A stretch of DNA of 64,000 nt from positions 29,084,492 through 29,148,491 of the forward strand of contig NC_056004.1 in the NCBI RefSeq assembly GCF_018446385.1. The letters are read 5' to 3'. The notes under the pieces were generated by a model. It searched no databases and was not told where the DNA came from. It saw only the letters and a list, made by a program, of their open reading frames with translations. Shown here in pieces: positions 47,354 to 57,544 of this stretch; the stretch's first letter is position 1, and each line of letters opens with the position of its first letter. The position numbers were made by a program, and so were the translations under genes. The stretch is from Zingiber officinale. Its lineage: Eukaryota; Streptophyta; Magnoliopsida; Zingiberales; Zingiberaceae.

Positions 47354-47370
47354 AGTGGTATCAGAGCGAG
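47354..47370 (+). promoter_or_regulatory. Primer binding site of copy B
   Basis: AGTGGTATCAGAGCGAG begins directly after the LTR. TGGTATCAGAGC is complementary to the 3' end of initiator tRNA-Met. Confidence 0.88.
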
Positions 47371-47487
47371 GCCGCTCTTCACCGGAATCATCGCCGGAAG
47401 GGTCAAGCATAACAAGAAGAGCTAGAGGGTGAAGAAGTTGAAGCAAAATCATCAAAAGTCAAAGATTTCAAGAAGCTTAACTTCAAG

Positions 47488-49272
47488 ATGCAATTCCAAG
47501 ATGGACTTGGATTTGACACAAGGGTGGCTCCACCATACACTTCCACGAGTTTCGATTCTTGGAAATCAAGAATCGAAAATTTCCTTATGATGGAGATAGA
47601 GCAATGGTTTGCTCTCATGGAAGGATTTGAAGCTCCAACAAACTCCAAGGGCAAGCCTCTCAAGAAAAGCAAATGGGGTCAAGAGCAAGTTCAAAGGAGC
47701 AAGGCAAACGATAAAGTGACCAAGCTTTTGGTCAACTTATTGCCAAGCAATATTTTGGCTCAAGTTGGAGAATTCAAGGATGCCAAGGAGCTTTGGAGCA
47801 AGTTGGCATTAATCCATGAGATCCCCTCCACTGTACCGAATCAAGAGGAATCCAAAGAGGGCGACTCAATGGATCAAGATCAAGAGGAGGACTCCGAAGT
47901 TGAGAGATGCTCAACTTCCGAAGAAGAAGTCCAAGAGGAAGCTTCATCCTCAAAGGAGTGCAATCAAAAGAGCAAGGAAGTAGTATATTCCTTGTTTCAT
48001 GTACAAGAGGATGAAGAAGAAGGAGAAGCCTCCACCTCTAGGATTGAGGGGGAGCAATCTTCATTGACACCGGATCAAGAAGAAGGAGAATCCTCCACAT
48101 CCGGGTCAAGAGAAGAAGAGGATGAAGAAGCGTCCACCTCCGCAAGTCAAGCAAAATCAAATGGAGGAGTATCAAGTTTGGATCAAGAGGAAGCTTCTAC
48201 CTCCGGATCCAAAGGAAAAGATGCCACCCCTACAAGCAAAGGTATAAATATTTTAATTAATAATAAAAATCATATTATATGCTTTGAATGTAGGAAACAT
48301 GGGCACTACAAGAGCAAGTGCCCTAAATTGGCCAAGAAGAAGGGTCAAGTGGCACAAAAGGGCAAGGTGAAGCCCAAGGAGATCATCCCCAACACAAAGA
48401 AGAGCAAGGAGCATATTATATGCTTCTCTTGCAATCAAAAGGGGCATTACCGAAGTCAATGCCCCAAGGGGAAGAAGATGGTCAAGGCTCAAGGAGGCAC
48501 TAGTCAAGGGGGAGCCTCCAAGGTAAAGAAGAAGGTATCTTTTATTGAGTCTATTCCCTTGCAAAATGGTAAAAAGCATGCGAGGTCAAATTTTTATCAT
48601 TTTAATGCAATTTATCATAAGAATAGAAAGCATGAGGGCTTTAAGGAAAAGCATGTGGCCCTACATGCCAAAACTACACCTAAGGTTAGGAATGTAGGTA
48701 AAAATCTAGGCAATAACTCTAAGGATTTTAGATACAAGCCTAGAAACAAAAATGCTCATGAACCAAACACTAAGGATTTAATGATAGAAAATCAAGTCTT
48801 GAGGTCAAGACTTGATAAAATGGAAAAGACCCTAAAAAGGATGGAAAATATCCTAAAAGGGCAAAATGAGCAATACCTAGGGCTAGGAAAATCAAAGCCA
48901 TCCAATGGTCATAGAGGTTTGGGATACAAACCAAAGGCTAAGAAGGATATGCCCTCTTACCATAGGGTTCCATATAGTTATGGAACAAACCCTAGGTTTA
49001 GTGGTCAAGTCAAGAATACTAGGGAAGTCATCCCTAAGAGTATTTTTGCAACCAAAGTGACTAAGACTTCTAAGAAGTCTAAGAAAGTCACTAACAAGGT
49101 CACAAGGGAGGCTATCCCTAGGGTTGACCTAGAAAATGTGACCAAGGCTTCTAAGAAACCCAACAAGGTCACTAGGAAGGTATCTAGGGAAGTTATCCCT
49201 AGTGAGTACCTAGAGCATCCAAGGAGCACCAATAGGTGTTGGGTTCCTAGGAGCATCTTCTCTACCCCATAA
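47488..49272 (+). CDS. gag: Gag polyprotein, full-length open frame
   Basis: 594 codons from ATG (47488), with no upstream in-frame ATG, to TAA. Residues about 18-112 look like the UBN2-type gag core (FDSWKSRIENFLM; LLVNLLPSNI; AKELWSKL). Residues 118-245 are acidic Ser/Glu/Gln repeats. CCHC zinc knuckles fall at C265-C268-H273-C278 and C312-C315-H320-C325, both perfect CX2CX4HX4C. A short coiled coil lies around 430-465 (ENQVLRSRLDKMEKTLKRME), and the C-terminus is Lys-rich and ends WVPRSIFSTP. It should assemble particles and bind element RNA. There is no protease after it, so processing would need help in trans. The long acidic part and coiled coil recall SIRE/Maximus-type copia gags, a tentative link. 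Confidence 0.9.
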   Translation: MQFQDGLGFDTRVAPPYTSTSFDSWKSRIENFLMMEIEQWFALMEGFEAPTNSKGKPLKKSKWGQEQVQRSKANDKVTKLLVNLLPSNILAQVGEFKDAKELWSKLALIHEIPSTVPNQEESKEGDSMDQDQEEDSEVERCSTSEEEVQEEASSSKECNQKSKEVVYSLFHVQEDEEEGEASTSRIEGEQSSLTPDQEEGESSTSGSREEEDEEASTSASQAKSNGGVSSLDQEEASTSGSKGKDATPTSKGINILINNKNHIICFECRKHGHYKSKCPKLAKKKGQVAQKGKVKPKEIIPNTKKSKEHIICFSCNQKGHYRSQCPKGKKMVKAQGGTSQGGASKVKKKVSFIESIPLQNGKKHARSNFYHFNAIYHKNRKHEGFKEKHVALHAKTTPKVRNVGKNLGNNSKDFRYKPRNKNAHEPNTKDLMIENQVLRSRLDKMEKTLKRMENILKGQNEQYLGLGKSKPSNGHRGLGYKPKAKKDMPSYHRVPYSYGTNPRFSGQVKNTREVIPKSIFATKVTKTSKKSKKVTNKVTREAIPRVDLENVTKASKKPNKVTRKVSREVIPSEYLEHPRSTNRCWVPRSIFSTP

Positions 49273-51607
49273 ATGGGTTAGAGAGTGTCAACTCCAATTA
49301 GAAGGGTAGTTAACCCAACTTTGAGGAAATTGACACTCAAGGAGCATTTTCAAGGTTTTTGTTAACCTTTGAAAATGAAATGGAACTATTATTTACTCCT
49401 TGAAAGAGTAAAATGTGCCTAGTGGTGAAAATTTGATTTTAATCTTAAAAGGCACACATTGGGAAATTCATAAGAGCTACCAAGTTGGGATTTTGGTATG
49501 TTCTTAGGAAATTTAAGGCAATCCGGGCCTTAACCTTAAAGTGCTACTCTTGTGGAAAAATGAAATATGCCAACATTTGAGGAATATGCTTAATTTCAAT
49601 TGGCATAAATTAATCAAGGGAATTAGAAATGCCAATTTAGGTTTTGGCGTTTTCTTGACGCACTTAAGGGCAATCTAGGTTTAAGTTGTAAGTTTAGCTA
49701 AGGTTTTAAGGATACTTAGATAGTTAATCTAGGTATATTTTATTTATGCTAAATCTTGCCATGATTGTTTGCCCATCATATGCCATGACATCATGTCTAC
49801 TTTTGCATTCATGACTTATTATGAAAAATACAAAAATACCATGTCATGACATTCATACATCATGTAGTTATAGGATATTTTCTTTTGAAAATTATTTCCT
49901 TTTGATGTATGCCATAACATTATCATGCATTAGTTTAATTTCTTGAAATTAAGGATAAATGGCATTTAACAACACTTATTAACAAGTGACATCCTAGGTG
50001 GATGTCTAATATCTTTGAAATGCCTAGATAGATATGCATGATCCCTAGAATAGGGCAAAACCAAAATCTTACATCTCACAAGGACTATAAGATGACTTGT
50101 ATGTGTTTTAGTGCACATTAGATACAAGTGAGATGTTAGGAAGATGAACAAAACTCAAAATGTTGATTTAGTGCATTCTTTTGAGTTTTAGGTTCATCAA
50201 AACACATAGTTATGTGTTTTCCCATCATTGGGAAAGCTAATGTACAAGTCATGTGCATTATGTCCAAGGAACATGATGGGATATTGGTTTTGAAAATGTT
50301 TTTAAAATGTTTTTGGAAAACCTTGGTGAAGGCTATCTTTTGATAGTAATCACCATTGAATAGTTAGACACAAACTTGAAGAAAACACTAAAGTTTTTGC
50401 AAGTTTTCAAGTTTGTGTCAATCTTTGAAAATATGATGTATTTTCATAGAAAACTATTTTTCCTTGATAATATATGCCCTAAACAATGTCTACACGAAAT
50501 TTCATAATTTTTGGATTTTTGTAGAATTTTCTAGGGGTTTCTGAAGTTGACTGAAATGGAATTTCAGCAACTATCAGAGCTCCGATCGATCCATGGATCG
50601 ATTGGAGTGCCTGAATCGATCCATGGATCGATTCAGAAGGTAACTCCGCGATCGATCAGCCGATCGCTCCGAGTAGTCTGAATCGATCAGTGGATCGATT
50701 CAGAAAGGTTCAATCGATTGGAACCCAACTCCAATCGATCCAAGTTGCTGATTTTGGCTGGGAAAGCCTGATTTCAGCACTTTGAACCTATTTTAGTCTA
50801 GGTAACCATTCCAAACCCTTTAAAATACATTTGTATACATAAAAAGGGTGTTTTCGTGTTGAAAACAAGGATGGAATGGTAAAGAAAGACTTCATTGAAG
50901 TTTAGGTTGAGGTTTGTTTCAAATTTTGAACATTTGAACCTCAAAACTTCTAAATCTGGGTTTCCTAAAGGTTTAGGGATTCCAAGTCATTGTTGGTGCA
51001 ATGACAGAAGTTACCACCATGTCTTTAGGGGGAGGGACTCTTTAAAGACATGAAAATTATTTTTCATGAACCTTGGAAGGTGGTTAACCTTCTGTTGTGA
51101 ACTTGCTCAAGGTTGAGCATTTAAACTTGAAATGGGGATAAATGGGGAGTGGATATCCTCATCATTTCAAGTGGCAACTCAAGTGGTTGAAAATGCTCAA
51201 GGTTGGGTATTTGTCAACAAAGAGGAAGAAGTTAAAGATAATGAAGGGTATGGGACCTTCAATATTGAGTTGATCACAATGAGTGAAATTATAATCACGA
51301 TGAACAACTCTTCAGGGGGAGAGTCTTCAACAAATGGAGTTGTTGAAGTGTGCCCAAAATTGGAGCATAGGTTGATGTGTGTCCAAAGACGGGTTGATGT
51401 TTTTGTAGGGGATTGATGTGTGCCAATAGGGGGAGAATGAAAGGAAGTAAGTTAGGTTTTCATTACCTAGAGGGAGTTTGCCCTCTAAGGGGGAGAATGG
51501 AAAGCTTAATTTATGGGTTCATTACCTAGTGGCATGAAGAAGGAGGCTATAGGATTAGCCTAACTTACATGTGGGATTGTAAGTGTTTTTGTGGTATTGT
51601 CAAACAT
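49273..51607 (+). other. Non-coding interior of copy B
   Basis: 2.3 kb between gag and the polypurine tract. No pol motif in any frame. Long stretches match copy A (8885-11341), so the lack of pol is a family trait, not a fresh deletion. The hairpin cluster at 50580-50745 lies within. Confidence 0.8.
50580..50745. repeat. Internal ATCGAT hairpin cluster, copy B
   Basis: Perfect palindrome CTGAATCGATCC-AT-GGATCGATTCAG (50611-50636), with neighbours whose arms are CTCCGATCGATCC/GGATCGATTGGAG and CTGAATCGATC/GATCGATTCAG. It corresponds to 9784-9950. Confidence 0.85.
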
Positions 51608-51622
51608 CAAAAAGGGGGAGAT
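51608..51622 (+). promoter_or_regulatory. Polypurine tract of copy B
   Basis: AAAAAGGGGGAGAT immediately before the 3' LTR, identical to that of copy A. Confidence 0.88.
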
Positions 51623-53307
51623 TGTTGGTGCAATATCCCTCAGGTCAAGGGTGACCTGGTTAATCAAGCTGAGTCTTGGTTAGGGTTTAGATGTTTGACA
51701 ATAAGATATTGATTGAAGAAGAGTCAAGTAGGTCAAGGTTGTTGGATACTTGATAAGTCTGGAAAGCCAAGCTGGGTAAGAAATCCTGTGAGTGAAGCCA
51801 GTGAAAGTCCTAGTGAGTGAAGCTAGGCGAAGGAAATCTGGTGAGTGAAGCCGGTGAAAGTCCTAGTGAGTGAAGCTAGGCGAAGGAAATGGTGAGTGAA
51901 GCCGGTGAAAGTCCTAGTGAGTGAAGCTAGGCGAAGGAAACTGGTGAGTGAAGCCGGTGAAAGTCCTAGTGAGTGAAGCTAGGCGGATGGAAAGTCCCGG
52001 TGAGTGAAGCCAGGTGAAAGTCCTAGTGAGTGAAGCTAGGCAGAAGGAAAACCCTAGTGAGTGAAGCTAGGTGAAAGTCCTGGTGAGTGAAGCCAGGCAG
52101 ATGGAAAACCCTAGTGAGTGAAGCTAGGTGAAAGTCCTGGTGAGTGAAGCCAGGCAAGGAAGGAAATCCAGATGGATCAAGGATGATCGGACATCTGGTG
52201 TTGGGAAGTCCAAGTAGGTCAAAGGATTGACTGGATACTTGGCAAGGAAGGAAGTCCAGATGGGTCAAGGTTGACCAGACATCTGGTGGAAGTCCAAGTA
52301 GGTCAATAGAGTGACCGGATACTTGGCACGACGAGTAAAAGTCCAAGTGGGTCAAAGGGATTGACCGGACACTTGGTGGGGAGTCCTGGCAGGTCAAGGG
52401 AGTGACCAGATGCGAGGCATGATGTACCAACAGGTCAAGGTTGACCGGATGTTGGTTAGGGAGGTTTGGGACTTGGTTTTGGGCAAAAACCAAGTGCTGG
52501 ATCGATCCGTGGATCGATCCAGGCTGTGGATCGATCAGTGGATCGATCCAGATTCTTCCCAGCGAACAGAAAGCTTCTGGATCGATCCGTGGATCGATCC
52601 AGAGGTCCCGATCGATCAGCCGATCGATCGGGACGATGCTGCTTCGCGCGATAAGCGCTGGATCGATCCGTGGATCGATCCAGGCGCGTTTCCTGAGCAC
52701 AGAGGCGCTCTGAATCGATCCGTGGATCGATCCAAAGCCTCCCCGATCGATTGGGAACATTCGAATCGATCGGGATCCGACCGTTGCGTCGTGTTTAAAG
52801 CCGCAGGCGAGCATGGTCTTCGGCATCTCTTCACGAGCTCTTCTCAGATTCACTCCAGCTCCTCCACAGCTCTCAACAAGCACGTGATCGCCAGTTCTTG
52901 AAGGTTCTTGGAGGCTTTCCAAGTCAAGAGGCGGATCTATTGCAAGAGGAAGAAGTTAGGGTTAGGGTTTTTACTGCATATCTTGTAAGCTTTTGCTTAA
53001 CTTGTATTTCCCTTTCTTCTTCTTGTATTGAGTGTTGTAGGGCTTCTCCGCCTTTGGTAGTTACCATAAAGGAGTGTTATTCATAGTGGAGGGTGTGTGC
53101 GTTGGTGTGGATCCTTGGATTAGTCACCTCTTGTGAGGTGGATACCAAGTAAAATCCTAGCGTTAGCGTTTTGTATTTGTTTCTGTATTTTCCGCTGCAC
53201 ATTCAAGAAGAAACAAGCAACGCCAAGCAACGAAGCGCACCGAGCGAACGCGACGAGCTATTCCCCCCCCCCCCCCCCCCCCCCTCTAGCTACTTTTGGT
53301 CCTAACA
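51623..53307 (+). repeat. 3' LTR of copy B
   Basis: 1685 bases. Beyond about 51965 it is nearly identical to the 5' LTR, with about five single-base differences seen by eye. Segment 51735-51960 differs by many 1-3 base deletions. The C-run at 53263-53284 is about 22 long against about 12 in the 5' LTR. Confidence 0.9.
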
Positions 53308-53509
53308 GTACTAACCAGAGAGTACCAACACATGTCATAACTATATGAGCAACAATACATACACCAACAGAAATGCATGATAACAATATGCAAACATACC
53401 TCCTATGGCCTGGAGATGTCCTGCTGCTGCCTGGTCCAAAAACCCGAAAAGTCACATCAAGAAAACCGAATCACGAAATCCAAAACACGAACAATAAGCA
53501 TCGTACCTA

Positions 53510-53591
53510 CTCTGATACCAAAAATTGGTATCAGATAAATCTCGAAAATCCAAAACACATAGCAAGTATCGTAAACCTTGCTCTGATACCA
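53510..53591 (-). promoter_or_regulatory. Primer binding site of gypsy element, duplicated
   Basis: On the minus strand TGGTATCAGAGC (53580-53591) lies 6 bases from the LTR. A second TGGTATCAGA copy lies at 53511-53520 within a degenerate ~70-base tandem repeat of the region (both units contain AAATCCAAAACAC). A TGGTATCAGA also occurs on the plus strand at 53526-53535, making a short inverted repeat. Confidence 0.75.
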
Positions 53592-53597
53592 CTAAAT

Positions 53598-56500
53598 TGT
53601 CACGCCCCCAAAGAAGTTCCTGTCAGACAAAAATCCGGCAGAACCTCCCCTGTACCGGTGACAATCTGAAGCATCACTACAAGCAAAATACATCAGTCAC
53701 ATGCGGCTGGAATATTTATATACACAACCACGCAGTTATAATAACAGCCCACACGGCTGGAATGAAACAATCACAACCACGCAGTTATATATAAAACAGC
53801 CCACACGGCTGTACTAAAAACCATCACAGCGGAAAAACGAAAACGGAAAGCCCAATACAACACAATCAACACACTGCTAGCCGGCTAGGCTTATACAACA
53901 AATACAACACCAAAACCATAAGATAGCCACACGGCTATACACAAATACAATGCCAAAAATAAGAAAAGAATATACAAAAGAAAACAATCACGATCTTCGG
54001 ATGTGACGTAGGACCCGGCAGACAGGATACTCCGAGCGACACCCCAACCATCTACCTGAAAACATAAATGTATACATGCGGTGGTGAGTATAGGTAACTC
54101 AGCGGGTAATAGAAAAGATAGTGCATGGTCTATACATAAAACATGGAGATCACAAGTATACAGTCTCAGTAGGGAATAAGAACATGATCATACTATCATA
54201 ATCAATGCATCTGAACATACCTGACATAATAACCTGACATAAACTGTACAAACCACAACTAACATAATGACAGATACATACCCAATCTGAAATCGACGCA
54301 AGGTACAAAAATCAGTAAACTCACTGGATCTGCAATAGATATACCCGTGACACCTGTGCAATATAAGTACGACTGCATATACATGTAAAATAAATGACAT
54401 GTATGCAGCATGGCAACCAAATGCAACAATCATATCGCAAACAAATGCAACATACCACAAACACATGCAACTAGTATCTAGTAGGCATGTATGCAAATAT
54501 AACCCCCAGATGCACCGTGCATCATATGCAAAAGTGCATGCATGCTCCATGGTCACCCCCGCCACCTCTCCGAACACCACGACCCCTGTATGGCCGAGAG
54601 GCTTGGGTCTGTGACGACTGTACTACCCTCCAGCCCACTATATAGTGGTCGAGGCGGACAGTCCGCTAGTAGCTGTCTAACTACATAGCATCAGGGTCCC
54701 TGACTGCTCACAACGCCGGATCTCACTAAACCTCGTGACCGGGTGGCACGACAGGACTAGCAGCAACTGCTCCAACTACCACTACCCATGAGTGGCCGAG
54801 TGGGCGGTGCTAAACCAAACCAACTGATGACTCTCTCACCACAAGGGAGATAATGGTCATCAGATGCAATGAATGATGAACATGATATATATATATAATC
54901 ATCATCCATGCAACAACCCCAAACCTCATAAATACCTCCAACATGAGTATAATCGTCATGATACCTCCACGTATCCCACCAAACATATGTACCCGCTACA
55001 TATGTATAATCGACCGAAAATCTCCAACAATCCCACCAGACACATGTACACAAAAATATAAGTACAATCAACATGTATCCTCCAATACAAACACCTCAGA
55101 CCCGTGTATAAACCATAAACACACAATCAACACAACTCCTCCAAAAGTACATAACCAAACACGTGTGTACATACAACATGCAAATGTAGGGTCAACCTGA
55201 TGACTCCCAAAACACATACCAAGCTATATACAATCCACATTATGTACCCAATCAGCATGGTAATACTAACCGCCCGACAATCCCTACAAGACATACTCTA
55301 CACGTGTAATCACAACAGAGTAGATATCAAGAGTGGAGACTGTATATGAATTAAATAGATCGTTCATAAGGGTCAAGCATAAGTATCATGCAGGAAAAAC
55401 AGCAACCGATCAGGATATAAGATAAAGCAGCCTAATTCATCCAATAATAACCATGCACTAAGTACAAGAAAAACTACATAGAGGCAAAGGAAGAAATACC
55501 CGCCTTTATCTGTCGATCGTGATCTGGAAATCCCACGTCGAGACACTCGTCTCAAACCAAAGTCCTGCAATCATATAATGTATTTAGCTAGTTACATATG
55601 AAGTAAATAACTAAACAACTTCCCCCACCTAATTAGAATAACCCTAATCAAACATGATTAAGGATTAATCCCTAAATAATCCTTAATCACACTCCTTCTA
55701 GATCCCAACATAATCCACAATCCATTAATAAATCCAATGATCCTAAGAATGATCACATAACAATCTACATCAACCATGATCAATCACAAACTCCAACATG
55801 ATTCACCTTTAAATTCTCATCCATATTCATAATTTCCAATCCCAAATCCCTAATCTAATATCAACATGGATTCAACAATACTTGCTAATATATCTAAGCA
55901 AGAAGAAAACCCTACAACCCATAAAAACCTAATTGTGTAACATGCTACTAAGAATAAAAAGGGCATCACTGAAATACACTCACCTTGAGATAGAGCAGCC
56001 CAATCCAGTATCTCACCGCCTTACACCCACTATCCAGAAGCTACAAAAGTGCACAAACACCTATGCTTCCAAGAAACAATCCAAAACATACCCATGATGA
56101 TCATGTATCCATCTACATAAGTCATTCACTAAATAACCATTACAAATCAATCCCAAAGCTTACCCAACCTGGACTTCTCCTTAGTCGATTCTCTGCTAGA
56201 AATTGGTAGCTAGGGTAAGGTGGGGTTGCTGCACTCCCAAACCAATATCCTAAATACAACCAACATCTCAATATATAGCATTAGATTCAAATCTCAATCC
56301 ACCAACCGAAACCAACCAACTTATCTAATACAAGAAAAAACCAACAGTATATCAATTCAATTCTCATCATAGCTTACCTCCAATTTGATCCCTGTTTTCC
56401 AACAAGAACAGTGATGTGTAATCGGCTGTGTTGTCTGGGAGATTCAAAGCAAATGCCTCATGCTGAATCCAAGCAACAAGGCTAGTACAACTCCAAGGAT

Positions 56501-57309
56501 CAGGAACAGAATCCCTCTACAAGGAAAGGATCGAGAATACAAGCAATGCTCAAAGCAAAGATCGGCTGGATAAAGAGAAAACTAGAATCAACGACATAAC
56601 CTACCTTCCTGTGGCTGGAAGTATCGCGACTAATCCAATAAGTGGGCGCGGTGGGAAAACAGGAGCTAGGGCTTCGATCCTTGCTCATGTCCAAGATCAA
56701 ATCGTGCCAAGGCGAGGTCTTGGATCAAGAAGAAGGTTGCGGACCCGAAGCTAGGGCTCAGGAAGCGGTGGCCAGCATCGGCTGCTCCTGGATGCCCGGC
56801 GACCAACGAATCGGAGCAGCACAGGGTCGGCATCGCGATTTTGGGGAGGAATCGCGAGGGAGAGGGAGGAGAGGATCGAGCCGCCTGGTAGCCAAGAGAG
56901 GTTGGCGTTGGTGAGGCACGCGGAGGAAAGGTCGCTGCCGGCGGTGAACTCGCGATGGCCGGCGATCGGGCGAGGAGGAATCGCCGGAAGAACTCGGGAG
57001 GAAGGAAGCCGCGTGCGAAGGGGAAAAAGGATGGGATCGGGGGAAGAAATGAGGAAAAAAAAACAATTAGGGATTTAAAGTTAATTTAATACTTAGAGTT
57101 AACTTAATCAAACTCTAAGTTTATTCCTCAATCAACTCCCACTTAATTTGAGTATTCCAAACAGGCCTCCACTGTACCCCGAATCCATCCCACCAAAACG
57201 GGTCATACGGACTCCGTTTAAATCCCGAAAAATTTCTAAAAATTTCTGAAAAATCCCATAAGATTTTTCATCCAATAATATTTATTATTTAATTTTACGG
57301 TATTTTACA
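53598..57309 (-). repeat. 5' LTR of gypsy element
   Basis: 3712 bases, near-identical to 38827-42539. In element orientation it starts TGTAAAATACC and ends GGGGCGTGACA. Confidence 0.92.
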
Positions 57310-57314
57310 ATCTT

Positions 57315-57544
57315 TTTGTAGTTCCTGTACTCAAATTTGTAAACCTTTTTATGAACTATTAGTGATTATCCAACGAAAGCACTCGACGAGTGTGGGCCTT
57401 GGAGTAAGAGTCGATCAAGACTTCGAACCAAGTAAATTGGTTCTTGATAGCATTGCTCTATTTCTTTTCGGCTGCATACTCACTACGATAATATTTCGAT
57501 CGATATTCACCCCACCCCCCTCTATCAACTTTCACCATCCAACA
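57315..57544 (+). repeat. 3' LTR of AT-rich element, last part
   Basis: Resumes the LTR begun at 37727 after one ATCTT copy. It ends with a C-rich run and CTATCAACTTTCACCATCCAACA, then gives way at once to hAT coding sequence. Confidence 0.75.

Larger units (their letters stand above)
45767..53307 (+). mobile_element. Intact gag-only LTR retrotransposon (TR-GAG-like), copy B
   Basis: LTRs 45767-47353 and 51623-53307, both starting TGTTGGTGCAATATCC and ending GGTCCTAACA. Target duplication GTACT at 45762-45766 and 53308-53312. The primer site follows the 5' LTR and AAAAAGGGGGAGAT precedes the 3' LTR. The only gene is gag (47488-49272), open over its full length. No pol follows in the 2.3 kb to the 3' LTR. 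This fits the non-autonomous TR-GAG class of plant elements, packaged and copied by a related autonomous element's enzymes. It is inserted in the gypsy element's interior. Confidence 0.92.
38827..57309 (-). mobile_element. Ty3/gypsy LTR retrotransposon, minus strand, nested insertion inside
   Basis: LTRs lie at 38827-42539 and 53598-57309, with ends TGTAAAATACC...GGGGCGTGACA in element orientation. The target duplication is ATCTT (38822-38826 and 57310-57314). The primer site TGGTATCAGAGC (minus, 53580-53591) is 6 bases from the 5' LTR, and the polypurine tract is next to 42540. Minus-strand reading finds degenerate reverse transcriptase then integrase, the Ty3/gypsy order. Its own interior is only about 3.5 kb once the gag-only element is removed, short for a complete element. 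Confidence 0.92.

Noticed and set aside
49966-51416. Short frames between gag and the 3' LTR of copy B
   Set aside because: Not shared as open frames with copy A and no pol motif; treated as non-coding interior.
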